From the NCBI GenBank assembly GCA_030015575.1, contig JASDDO010000006.1, positions 383,058,137-383,122,136 of the forward strand: a stretch of 64,000 bases of DNA. The letters are read 5' to 3'. The notes beneath the pieces are model-generated. The model did not search any database. It saw nothing but the letters and a program-made list of their open reading frames with translations, and was not told where the DNA came from. Origin of the DNA: Agapanthus africanus. Its lineage: Eukaryota > Streptophyta > Magnoliopsida > Asparagales > Amaryllidaceae. The position numbers and the translations under genes were made by a program. Shown here piece after piece: positions 50,607-62,072 of the stretch (positions within the stretch are counted from its first letter, which is position 1; the number at the start of each line of letters is the position of its first letter).

Positions 50607-51763
50607 CTAAAGTTTTTGTTGCTGTTGTTCCCGAGCCTTCGTTATCGATCGGGTAAGCGGTCGATGACCCGTAGAAGCACGGCTTTCTTCTTTTCCGAAA
50701 GCCATATAAACGGTATGTATTAGCATGCCCCCGGACTTAGGGCGTTTAGATTCAACGTACTTGCAGTTTGCCGTGGTCACAGGGGCTTTCTCTGGCCTCC
50801 TTCTCTTGTGAGCAGTTAAAGTCGAGTGGGCCGTTGCAGCGGGCACCCAGACGGATGACATCTTCTGTGGTACCCCACGAGATGGCTCTTTTCTTGCTGA
50901 GCTTTAAGATTCTTTGGCCGGCGAGAGTAGTCCTGGTTAATCACCGATTTCTGGACCTGTCGCCAGACTTTATAAATTTTGGAGGACATCCGCTGAGGGG
51001 GCTGCTCCGGCCTCTTTTCTGTAGTAATCTCCATATGTGGAGGAGATCTCTTCAGCACGGCAGTCAGAGAGTTCTTGCGAACCCTCCTAAGCGGTTCAAA
51101 GCTATTCCCAGTTGGAACAGCAGCATTGATTTCCACCATGGGAGCTGGCGGAGTTAGTCCAGAAGGGGAGCTGCCCCCAGCCTTCCTTACTCGGCGCCAG
51201 TGACGACGGCGAGCATGTCGTGCGGATGGGATTGTCTCAGCCATAGGGGTGACTCCCTCATGCCCCCTGTGTTGGTCAGAAGTTGTCGTTGTCAGCCTAT
51301 TAAAGACTGATGTCTGCTGAGTGGGGATGGCCAACCTATCGAAGGCAGACTTCCGAGTAGGGGAAGCAACCTTGACGATTTCGCCTGGAACAGGAGCTAA
51401 AATAGTCAGTCTTGTGAAGACCGACCCTTTGGCAGGAGAAGCCGCCTTGACGACTTCGGGAGCAGGGATGGCTATCCTTTTTGGGATAACCCTTTCTGGT
51501 ATCGCGGGCTTCTTCATGGGCCCAACTGAGCTTTGGCCCAGTCTGTCAAAGTCTGAGGCGTTGGAGCTGGACGACCCGTTGAGAGCGGTCGCAGTAGATT
51601 TAAGCCAATCAAAGACTGACTTCTTCTGAGCTTCATGTGATGGTACATGAGCGCTGAAACTCGTTGGCGAGAGCATGGTCCCGAAGAACAATCCAGTGGT
51701 GGCCTGAGTGACCTGTTCCACCGGCATAGCGAAGATGGAGGCCGCTTGGGGCCCGTTAGTCAC
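50607..51763 (-). pseudogene. Element D ORF1
   Basis: The frame 51763-50816 reads MPVEQVTQATTGLFFGTML, then KKSVFDWL, KGSVFTRL, RKSAFDRL and QTSVFNRL, a basic patch RHARRRHWRRVRKAGG and EQPPQRMSSKIYKVWRQV. A frameshift near 50850 leads to the 50861-50607 part (KSGGMLIHTVYMAFGKEES). That ends KL-TAG, where element C has KLQE, so the stop most likely derives from a Gln codon. It is homologous along its length to the C protein at 20922. Function is unknown; the repeated SVFxRL motif and basic patch suggest protein and nucleic-acid binding. Confidence 0.75.
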
Positions 51764-51945
51764 TCATCCGGACGGGACAGAGCGAAAGTTGTAGTTGCAG
51801 TTAGTGCAGGCTGAAGCCATTGATCTTCTGTTTTCTGCACGGAGCAAGACGCCAAATCTTAGCACCTCGAACCCAAGGGCAACCATATCAAACCGCAATT
51901 CGTTCGCGAACACGACACACGAAGTGTGGAGTGGAAAGAGGAAAA

Positions 51946-51969
51946 GGTCCCATCGGGCGTGCCAGAATC
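51946..51969 (-). promoter_or_regulatory. Primer binding site of element D
   Basis: The reverse complement reads GATTCTGGCACGCCCGATGG and continues GACC, matching A and C with one difference. It fixes the LTR boundary at 51970. Confidence 0.75.
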
Positions 51970-52545
51970 CGTTTCACGCCGAAACATGGAGACGCGACCG
52001 CGTAGGTCCGTCTTGCCTGAATTCGGGGCAGATGCTAATTGGTGCTATCCGTCCACCTCTCCGAAGATGCCAAGTTGGTTTATGGCACCGTATATCGAAC
52101 GTTTAAACGGATGCGGCCGATGTAGAAGACTTCGTCCGATTCCCCCTCATTTGAAGGGTTTTTGATTGCGGGGACGCTCTTCCCTGCAGGCGCAAGCCCC
52201 TGCAGTTAACTACGCTACTGCATCGCGGTAACCACTTTCTCCTTCTCTAGATGATCACTTCGTGTCGTGGGTGTTTGTTTTGTTTTTGGTTGCCCGTGGA
52301 TTGTATACGGAGACTAATTTATGTTGTCGTCCGTAGGGCGTGGGTTAGTCCAAATCCATATTTTCTTAGATTTGGGTTTTGGTTTGGGTTTAAGGATAAG
52401 TTAGTCTCATTTGAGACTAAGATCAACTTAAACGTTAGTTAAGGATACGTTAGTCTAATTTTAGACTAAGATCTATTTAACGAGATCGTTTAGATCCAAC
52501 AAGAGAGCATTTGGACTCTATTGTTTAGTTTAGGGACATTACGGT
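51970..52545 (-). repeat. Element D 5' LTR, truncated
   Basis: 576 bp of the LTR 3' half, nearly identical in layout to 36764-37330: structured block at about 52048-52105, CTGCAG and GCTACTGC hairpin words, GTGGATTGTATACGG and GTTAGTCT...AGACTAAG inverted repeats. It ends at GGGACATTACGG, where a plus-strand C-type LTR begins at 52546. Confidence 0.8.
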
Positions 52546-53039
52546 TGTTTCCCCCAATCAGAGCAAAACTCTGTTTAAAATTCGAATTTCAAAAATTGAA
52601 GCAACACTTCAGATTCAGCGCTAGGAGCGTTGCGCGCCATGTGTCAAACACGGATACGCTAGCGCCAGGTGCGTTGCGCCCTAGGCAGAACCCCCCCAAT
52701 CAGAGCAAAGCTCTGCTTTAAATTTAAAATTCAAAATTTGAAGCAACGCTTCAAATCCAGCGCTAGACGCGCTGCGCACCACGTGTCAAACAAAGGTGCG
52801 CTAGCGCAGTTGCGCTGCGCGCCACGTGTCAAACGTAGGTGCGCTAGCGCAAGGTGCGCCAGCGCTAGAATTAAGAATTCCCCACCATCAGATCAAAAGA
52901 TCTAATAATAATGAATTATAATTAATCAGAATTAAAATTCTATTATGGAAAGATCTTCCCAATCTTGTTAAAAACAAAAAGATTATCTTCTGCAAAACAG
53001 AAGCCTTAGGATCAAAAATCCAACGGTGGGAAATATTCC
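52546..53039 (+). mobile_element. C-type LTR 5' fragment
   Basis: TGTTTCCCCCAATCAGAGC at 52546 matches the start of the C LTR at 18291. The sequence follows it, with a duplicated CCCCAATCAGAGCAAAGCTCTG segment (52686), to AAATCCAACGGTGGG (about 53020). It is cut at 53040 by the start of another LTR. Confidence 0.75.
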
Positions 53040-54171
53040 TGTAACAACCGAGTTCAATTATACCATTTTCTGTTGCCATATGTGTTGTTTGTGGTGTTTA
53101 TTTCATTTACCCTGTTGGTTGCAAATGGTAGGTTACTTTATATTCGACCCGTTTACTGAGCTTGTTGTTTCCTAGTTTTTAGATTATCCTAACATTACAT
53201 GCTTTTCATATAACAATTTAAGTTACTTAAAATAATTTAAAAATACATGACATGGCCTGCTTGTTACCCCTAACCCTGTGGTAGCGTCCTTGCATTGTGT
53301 TCTCGTCCCGTTCGGTGAAATGGACGTGTTTGGATGGCTACGCGCACGTACGTGCGTCCGTTCTTGGGGGTATGCATTTCTGTTGCAAAATCCTTCATTT
53401 TGATTTTTGGAACTTGCCAGTAATTTTCATATTTCAAATTCAAAATTTTGGACCCGACCCGGACGCAATTCTGAAATATTTTTATTTCGCCAAATTCTAA
53501 TTATTTTCCTTAATTTCTTTAACACGTTTAAAATTTATATAACAGCCAGAATATTTTGTTATCAATTGAAATCTTTTGTAAAACTTAAAATCTTTAATTT
53601 AAAAATTTTCCCAACCTTTCCTCAGCTCTCTCTCTCTTCCCTCGACCCCACCACCAAACCATTTCTCTCTCTCTTTTATTTTCTTCCTCAACCAATCAAA
53701 TTTTTCCTTTGTTTTGAGCCGGCCCCACTCTCGATTCCCCTCTCTCATTCTCTTTCCCTTTCTCTTTCTTTCCCTGCTACGCAACTCTCTCTCTTCTTTT
53801 TCTCTCTCCTCTCGCGCTCTCTCTCTCAGATCTCGCGATCACTGTGCATTTCTCGAGTCCCTTCACCGCCTTGCGATCTCGTCACCTCTCTTCGTGATTT
53901 TCTCCTTCTTCTGCTGTTCTTTAAAACCCTTGCACCCTCGCCTCCATGAGACCCAACTCCTCATCGCCTCCATCACCCTAACCTTATTTCCTCGTCGACA
54001 CCCTCAGCATCCCCTCGTCACCCTCATCTCCATCATCTCTTCTCCTTCTTCCTCCCTCAAACGAATCCACTGAACCAAGAAAACCCACTGCAGCCTTTAA
54101 CCCAGCACCACCATCTCGTCGCCGCCGACTCCCTCATCTCGTCGTCACCGCCTTCCTCTCCCTCTCCTCCT
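53040..54171 (+). mobile_element. Unidentified LTR 5' part (element J)
   Basis: TGTAACAACCGAGTTCAATT at 53040 has the form of an LTR start and follows directly on the interrupted C-type LTR. 53610-53900 is extremely CT-rich (CTCTCTCTC), typical of a transcribed leader. ORFs here (for example 53407-53949) are low-complexity Ser/Leu/Phe and not believed. A copia element inserted at 54172 cuts it off. Family unknown. Confidence 0.45.
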
Positions 54172-56241
54172 TGTTGGAGATAGTGCCCTCAAAGTCAATT
54201 ATTGGATCGCAGGTACGTGATTGCAATGATTGAGGCAGGACCTATACCGATATGTCAGTCTTACTCGAGATGATAGTATGTTATCTGGTTTGTCTTTATC
54301 ACCGTATATATGCTTTAGTTCACTATTGCATGATTGATAGAGCCCATAGGATTCTTGCTTGACTACCAGCAGTATGATGACGATCATATACGTGGGAGCT
54401 GGGGTCTGTAAGCACATCCTTTAAGTGTCCCTAGTCGTGGGAGTTTCGAGACAGGGCATCGATACTCCAGAGTAGACTAGTGTATACAGTCGAGACCCCG
54501 ACGAGGGGCGATGGCCGGTCTCACAAGCCATTGTGTCAGTTGGATCACCTAAGATGTATACAGGTGCTCATTGAGTTATGAGTACACCGGACAGGACTCG
54601 CCGGGAATCTGCTAGTTGGTATTATACCTAGCGTCAGATAGCAATTCCCTGGTGACATGTGTACAGGTTAGTTCTTCGACCTAAGGTCGTCATTTGTCTC
54701 GTGTGAGTTCCCACTGTGCTTTGATTTCTACCCTACCACGGCTCAAAGGAGTCGTGCAAACAGGTCTTTTTTGGGTACAGTCCCGAGCCACATTGGAGGC
54801 AAGTGAGCGGATCTTCGGGGATTCGTCTCTCCCGGTATTTGGGGGTTGATGTCGCGCAGTGCACGGGTGGCCATCACTAGGAATCCTCGGCCGAGGTAGT
54901 GGAGAATTACTGATTGGGATCAGTAATTTCTCAGGTGGTGATGGGCTTCATGCCGACACGATTTATCGCGTTATTAGGGGTCTGACTTTATCCACCCCCC
55001 TAGACTCGATATGCGATACTCTTTAGACGAATGGACCGGACTGTATGTACATTGTCACTGTCAGGCTCAGTAGGGTTTATAGATGAGTTCGCTCGTCAGC
55101 TTCCCTTCCAATCAATACATAAGCAAACCGTTACGTACAGCTTGTACCTCTGACGTGCTAGGGGTTATACCCAGTGCCAGTGTGTTGATGAGTCATTAGA
55201 GTCCCCCACAGATACTTTCCCAAGTTCGGGCGAAACGTTGTATAGGCCGTATGGTGATATGGCAAGGTTCGGAAAAAGTACGTGCGTTTTCGCACGTGTC
55301 ATTTTTCGGACAGATAATACTGGTAGGCTTTGGTTTAAGCCGGAACCCAGTATTATACTGTGTAGATATAATATTTTTGTCTCAGTTGCATTTGTATTCG
55401 GTCGTAATACAAATGCGGGTATATTTATACCATTACGGGGTTATCCTGAAATTCGTTTCAGGATCACTTTTGGAAGTTGCCAGTTTCCAGTTTTCTATCA
55501 GCCGTATTTTGACATTCGGTTAAATACGGATTTATCTTTTCTTGATGAGGTGAGTCAGTGTTCTAGATGGTTCTAGAGAGGGTGATTAGGCTTGTGACTC
55601 ACTTGTTCATTAATGGTGCATTTATTGTGTTCATACTTTGTGTTCACACTATGTGTTCACACTCTGTGTTCACACTAGATTTTTTTCTTATTCTCACTCA
55701 CCTTGCTCCTACACTCACCCCCTCCCCTCTATAAGTGGTCGGCCTCCCCCCCTCTCATGGATCATGGTTGTTTTTTGAAAAGATGATAGATTCGGGTTCA
55801 TGAAAATTAGATAGCCTCTTTCTCATTTCACCCGATCCAAAAGGCAACTTCCATAAACCGTTCATCCATAGCCTTGGATGTAACGAGATAAAGTGTTCTA
55901 CTCATTCTCTATTTCATCTTGGTCGTCTCTTTTAGCAAACTTGACGATCGAGTTGCCTCGGTTCAGAGGCGGGAGCCCGTTTAAAGATCCGTCGACGTAG
56001 TGCCACCTGGACGACAAGACTGGAGATCGAGGAGATCGGAGCAGCCGCAACAAGCGTGGGATGATGGTTGAAGACCGAAGGAATCGGATCATTCGGTATA
56101 ACGTTTCTACCCACTTTGTACTTTGTTAGTTTAGCATTAATGGCATATCCGGGTTACGGTACACGATAGCGCCAGTTATAAAAAGTTTTTGTTCCGCATT
56201 TGGCGTCTGTTAGACGGCCGGGGCGCTACCGTGGACCTACA
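54172..56241 (+). repeat. Element I 5' LTR
   Basis: 2070 bp, TGTTGGAGATAGTGCCCTCA to GTGGACCTACA. Followed after one base by the PBS at 56243-56255 (complementary to initiator tRNA-Met). It includes a triple GTGTTCACACT-like word at 55630-55680. It shows no unusual density of short inverted repeats, in contrast to the Tat LTRs. Confidence 0.85.
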
Positions 56242-56255
56242 GTGGTATCAGAGCC

Positions 56256-59200
56256 TTACCATTAAGCTATACTAACTTGTGCTAACGCGTTTAAAATATC
56301 GATCGAACCGAATTTCGAAAAACACAATTTTCAAGCTTATCAGTTTCTGTCGATTTTAAATGATGTCCTAAAATTATTTTGCATATCACAGAAGACAGAG
56401 CAAGGATTTATAAGAATACTGGTGAAATTTGGTGACCCAAATCCACAGTTCTGCCGCGGATCCGCGGTCCAAACCAGGGTTTGGCCGCGGATCCGCCGCC
56501 AGAATGTGAGATTGGGCTACCAAATTTCTACAGTAGATTCTACTGAGGAAATTATGGCTTTTGGGAATATTTTTTTGGGCCCAGATTTTGTTACTGTACA
56601 GCAGATGTACGTGGGGCCCACTTTGGGAAATTTAGTCGATCGAAATTTTAAATTTGTTAGTATGCAGTATTTACATTATATCTCCGACCGGGAATGTCAT
56701 TTGATCGGTAAACCGCGTCTGATTGCTATAGTTCTTTTAGACGGGTTTGCGAACGTGACATTCGCGTTGATGTTCTGTGTTGTGCTGTGATGTTGCGGAT
56801 ATGTCGTGATGTATAGCAGGGTGCAATGATAGTGCAGTTTGGATTTATTTGTACATTTGATATTGCGGGACGAGCGTCCAACATGTGGACTGCCGTTACT
56901 GCCTGTTTGTATAATATTCTTTTGGGGCACGACCGGGTCGAGGTCGATGTACCTGTTGTACATATTTTTAATTCTGTACTAGGTTTATCCCGCGAAGGAG
57001 TGCACGGATAGCCGGGTTCTGGAGGTCAACGGATCCGTATCTCATGGCTTTGAGAGGCAAAGGGACCTCACTCTAGAATTGGCAGACTATTCGCCACACT
57101 CGTAGGGGGTACAGGTTGACCCAAGGAGGGGTGCTCAATTTACCGGATTCCGTGAAGTGCCGGGTGTTCCATTCACTATGCTGTGGGGACTACCTCGCTT
57201 CAGGTTTTGGTGGGTAACTTGCCGCACCCGTAGGGGTCTAGGTTTCATTGCACAGGCTATCCACACGACCAGGGGAACGTCGGGTTTCAGCAGCGGCTCT
57301 GTGAAACTCGGGGATCCCAGATTATCTGTTTTGTTCTGTGATGCTTATTACTTTTCTGTAATGTTGCATATTATCACGCCTGGAGCGATTATTGTATATT
57401 GGTATATATACTATTAGATGTTGTACATGTTTTACACCCGTGCTAGTCCAGCCCCCGCTCTGTCGTTAGTTAAGTAACCTAACGGGTGATGACGGGACCC
57501 AGTGGCGAATGCGGATGGCATATACGTATATTATATTTTCGTTCTTTTTTGGTATGACTGATTGATGGGACTGCATTGATTCTTATCAATGCAAGGATAA
57601 AACAAACTTATATTTGATGTTGTTGGAACAAATTTAAAAAGTGTTATTACAAAAATGTTTTCTTTTGTTTTGCATAGTGATATTCAGTTGGAATATCCTG
57701 CACCTCATTCGACGAGGCAAGGGCTGATATCCCTTCACCGGGAAAAACCCCTTGGGCAGAAGTTTACGTCAGGGTAGTAACTTTAATATAGTCGATTACA
57801 AGTTGCTTTGCATCGCGGTATTCAGATGGAATATCCTGCACCTCATTCCACGAGGAAAGAGTCGAGATCCCTTCACCGGGAGTGACCTCTTTAGCAAAAC
57901 GTTTTCGTCACTATATTTTATAAAAAGCTATCAGGTTCCTTCAACGAGATCAAGTTCATTACGTTAAAGGTTTTTCGCCAAAAACAAGCCGTAGCCCTCC
58001 GTCATTTCTTATGGATGGTCAGTAGTATTCAAGCTATATTTGTTGGCCCTTAGTCAAGGCATAGTGTTTGGTAGCTGCTGGGTATTCATTTGTAGCATAG
58101 ATAAATGCGTTGGTTTGGGACAGTCGTATTACTTTGTTGGCCCTTAGTCAAGAGTATGTACGGATGGGTTCAAATCAACCAGGACAATGACGGGATGAAC
58201 TTGACATGTGACTTATGATTTATTGGCCCTTAGTCAAGGTCATAAGAGCATGGGGCAAAAATCACATCGGGAGTTTCAAACATACAGGAAACTTGCCAGG
58301 CATGCGAATACCTTCTGGAGTGTGATAACTTGAGTGACTTCCATCAAGTTATCATGCGATGATAGTTGGATCCCGATTCTCACTGATGAGTTAGTTTACT
58401 CTTCGGGTGATCCCGACTAATTCTTCTTTCAGGTTTGGAGGAGAATTTGAGATTACAGTGGGAGGTTTCCTGATTAGATAAATTGATAACCATTCTGATC
58501 TAGGTTAGAGTGCACGCAGAGTGTTTCTTTTCTCTCTCTCTCTTTGGCAGCTACCTTTGACCGACCCTAGACTATGACTCAGTGACCAAGTTGACCGAAC
58601 CTTCTTAAAATACTGGCTTATGGATTGTCCAAGTTGCATAAGTCATTGCCGCTCCTTCTTTTACCCTTTGCATTTCTCAGAACACCCCGTATTACTACGG
58701 ATATCCACTTCCATTGGATAGATCCATCGTATGGTTATATACGAACTCGAAGGGACTTCTTCGAGGATGGATCCATGTTCAGGAGAAATAGAATTGGTTT
58801 ATTCAGTTGTCTTTTATTATTACCTTCTCTCAGGTTGCGAGGGCTCCTTAGTCTAGGAGAGTACACCTATTACGCTTATTGGATAGTCTTATTCCAAACC
58901 ATAGGCAGGTGCCGAAAGGTAGGGAATGAAGAAAACCAATTAGCTTAATTAGGGTGTACAGAAGGGAATAACTAAAGACAAAATAAAAGGATTAGAAAGA
59001 GGGCAAAGTAAATTGCGACTGTTATCATTCACCACCAAACCGCGTACTTCATCGCCACTCCTATTTCACCTTTAAAAGAATAAGGTATTATTCAATTGTC
59101 TTTTATCATCACCTTCTCTCAAGTTCGAGTACTCCTAGGATTAGGAGGGTACACCTATTATGCTTACTGGATAGTCTTTTTCCAAACTATAGGCTGGTGC

Positions 59201-61513
59201 CGAACGGTTGGGAATGAAGAAAACCACTTAGCCTAACGATGGTGTACAGAAGGAAATGACTAAAGACAAATAAAGGGATTTGGAGAGATGGCAAAGAAAT
59301 ATACGGTTACAGTCATGAATTGGATTATGGAAGAGGCATTACTAAGAATACCAGAATACCCCTACGAAACATTTTCATGTTTCAGTTTCACTGTGCATTG
59401 TTAATTGTAAACTGATTTCCGATTACATACTTACTCCAGGGTATGTATTTACCAGTTTTCATTCTCATATCTGTACAGTTTTATAGATAATGAGTGGGAG
59501 TAAGTTATTGGGAATTAGGAGATCATCCTCATTATATCGGAATTCGTTGTAATTGGTGATATTTGAGGAAATCGCCTGGGTACAGTTTTCAACCTACGAT
59601 GCACAGGTATTGAGTTATTTGAACTCAGCGGACTTATACATAGTATTGTATGTTGTCCAGTGTCCGTCAGGACAAAGGGGTAGGTCCTCGTACTATGTTC
59701 TGTTTACTTATGACTTCTCTAGTTTTTAGATAAGTGTTTCGCAGAAATACAATGTCTAAGTTTTGAGAAGTTATGGGTATAAGAATAAAGTAGAGAACCA
59801 GGTGTCGTAAATATCGGGATTCTTCAAAGAGATTGAGGATGTAGATTCTTGTGATTGGTATTCAGTTGAAAGTAATGGTTTTGAGAAACTTGTTTCTCTT
59901 TCAGGTAACTCATAATTGGATGGATTCCTAAGTTGAGTAATGCTGATTAGCCTCTCTCCATTAAGTTGTTATGCACTGGAGACAGCTGCATGATTTGAAT
60001 CTGGTTCCAATTAAATTAGTGCCTCTATTTCTATATTGGATATATAATGGTTCATATCTTAACGATGTTAAGATACGGGGAGTTGTCCAGTTTATACTTA
60101 AAACCAGACACTGGATAACTCAAGGCACGTTTCTGTAATGGCAGTTTGTGGGTTGACCCTGATTTTGACGAGGGTTGACATTTCTACCATCTGGAAGATC
60201 AATAGTGATATTGTTCTTGACTCGCCACAGTTTTATTAAAATGGATTTTTTTCAGAAAACAGTAGTAGGAGTATGGTAGAACTGGAAGTGATTCCAGAAC
60301 CGCAAACGATTACGGAAAAATTAATAGGACCTATATATTCAATCAGGTTTGACATTCCATTAGCCACTCCGCAGATATGGTGGGTAACCTCAGACACCCG
60401 AGAGGTAGTCAGGTAGCCTCAAGGACGGTGACAGGGAGGTTCTTGTTTACCCAGAGTTGACACTACTGTTGTTCCAGACTATGAGACCCGGCAGGAGGAT
60501 ATATATAGCGTCGTTCTAAACAGGCTTTAGAAGTGTACGTAGATATTATTCTGCCAGAGGGTTGTCATAGTCAGTGGGAGCAGCGGAAGCATAGTGGGCA
60601 AGTTGCATATGTCTATTTATAGGCTTGAGCAGATATAGCGGAGATAAGATCATCTATTTTTTATGTGACAGTCATGGGTTTGACTTCATCAGATCTGTTG
60701 AGAAGGCAGTAGGGTGTGATGTCCTGGTATATGGATGACATACACAGAGTAGGAAGTAAAATTCCTATACTACGATCGGTTATACTGTGGTCGTCACACA
60801 GTTGTTTCTCCAGACAGGATATGAATATAATAACAGACATTCTGGTTACTAGATCTATGGTTTTAGATCTAGATTTGGGAAGTTTTCCAATGTGGGTATT
60901 TTGACAGTATTCTAATAGTATTTTAGAATAGATGACTTCACACCAGATGTAGTTTTTGCACTTGATGCGATAAGTTTATATTAATCCAATCCTGGAGAAA
61001 CATAAGGAAGCGGTTTTAGAACATAAGTGCTTATTCTACAGATTTGATAACGGCAGCCTCCTTCGGGAGACGGTTATCATTCAAGGCTTCCAAGGTGACA
61101 TGGATGACAGAGTGATTGTCACAGCTATAGTTTTCCCTCTGACGAGGGACAGTATTATGGACAGGTGGTCCAAGAGGATACTGTGGGAGGCATGGTGCTG
61201 GATACTGGTTAGGTTCAGTTATCGATACAGTCTCAAGAAGTTTGGATTTGGAGTTCATTTATGAACTAGGTCCCATCAGATATCCAGACATATTCTAAGA
61301 CAGATATTACTCGATTCGGGAGATGGCTTTTCTCCACGAACTTGAGATTAAAAGAGATATAGAAAGAAACATCAGGGCGGATCCACTCACTGAGGCTATT
61401 TCTCGAACACAAGAGTTTTACAAACTAGCTTTGTGAAACTGATTAGTAGAGGAGTTGGATGTTCGGTATCACACGGGCTGTGAGTATGCAACATCGCAAT
61501 AATTAGCCTTGAG
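56256..61513 (+). other. Element I interior, non-coding with internal duplications
   Basis: No supported gene in 5.2 kb. Direct duplications are visible: GGAATATCCTGCACCTCATT at 57692 and 57827; TTGGCCCTTAGTCAAG at about 58046, 58139 and 58221; and a block of about 180 bp at 58800-58980 repeated at 59090-59270 (GAGGGTACACCTATTA, GGATAGTCTTTTTCC, AATGAAGAAAACCA). Isolated short ORFs do not resemble copia Gag, integrase or RT. Confidence 0.6.
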
Positions 61514-61527
61514 TGCAAGTGGGAGAT

Positions 61528-62072
61528 TGTTTGAGATAGTGCCCTCAAAGTCAATTATTGGATCGCAGGTACGTGATTGCAATGATTGAGGCAGGACCTA
61601 TACCGATATGACAGTCTTACTCGAGATGATAGTATGCTATCTGGTTTGTCTTTATCATCGTATATATGCTTTAGTTCACTATTGCATGATTGATAGAGCC
61701 CATAGGATTCTTGCTTGACTACCAGCAGTATGATGGCGATCATATACGTGGGAGCAGGGGTCTGTAAGCACATCCTTTAAGTGTCCCTAGTCGTGGGAGT
61801 TTCGAGACAGGGCATCGATACTCCAGAGTAGACTAGTGTATACAGTCGAGACCCCGACGAGAGGCGGTGGCCGGTCTCACAAGCCACTGGTGTCAGTTGG
61901 ATCACCTAAGATGTATACAGGTGCTCATTGAGTTATGAGTACACCGGACAGGACTCGCCGAGAATCTGCTAGTTGGTATTATACCTAGCGTCAGATAGCA
62001 ATTCCCTGGTGACATGTGTACAGGTTAGTTCATCGACCTGAGGTCGTCATTTGTCTCGTGTGAGTTCCCACT
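61528..62072 (+). repeat. Element I 3' LTR, truncated
   Basis: TGTTTGAGATAGTGCCCTCA at 61528 follows the purine tract. It matches 54172-54715 and stops at GTGTGAGTTCCCACT, where the minus-strand Tat LTR K begins at 62073. Confidence 0.85.

Larger units (their letters stand above)
36764..52545 (-). mobile_element. Element D: non-autonomous Tat element with antisense PMD gene
   Basis: Read on the minus strand: 5' LTR part (52545-51970), PBS, ORF1, Gag, protease, 3' region with hairpin modules and a 126-bp array, an oppositely oriented PMD gene, and the 3' LTR (about 39635-36764). No RT, RNase H or integrase motif occurs between the protease end (47259) and the LTR. The element therefore must borrow polymerase and integrase from relatives, or it lost them. 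It belongs to the same broad family as C by ORF1, PBS and LTR 3' end. The 5' LTR is truncated, so no target duplication can be checked. Confidence 0.75.
54172..62072 (+). mobile_element. Element I: Ty1/copia-type element with non-coding interior
   Basis: 5' LTR 54172-56241, PBS TGGTATCAGAGCC, interior 56256-61513, purine tract GCAAGTGGGAGATT (61514-61527) and 3' LTR 61528-62072, truncated by K. The initiator-Met PBS and AAGTGGGAGATT tract are usual for copia. The interior has no long ORF; only a relic near 61370-61420 reads like the C-terminal copia phrase (NIRADPLTEAISRTQEF). Over the shared 540 bp the LTRs differ at roughly a dozen positions, so insertion was fairly recent although the interior is non-coding. 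A LARD-type non-autonomous element fits. Confidence 0.75.

Noticed and set aside
53407..54073. Ser/Leu/Phe-rich ORFs of 180 and 119 aa
   Set aside because: They translate a CT-rich leader-like tract in two overlapping frames; low complexity, no domain.
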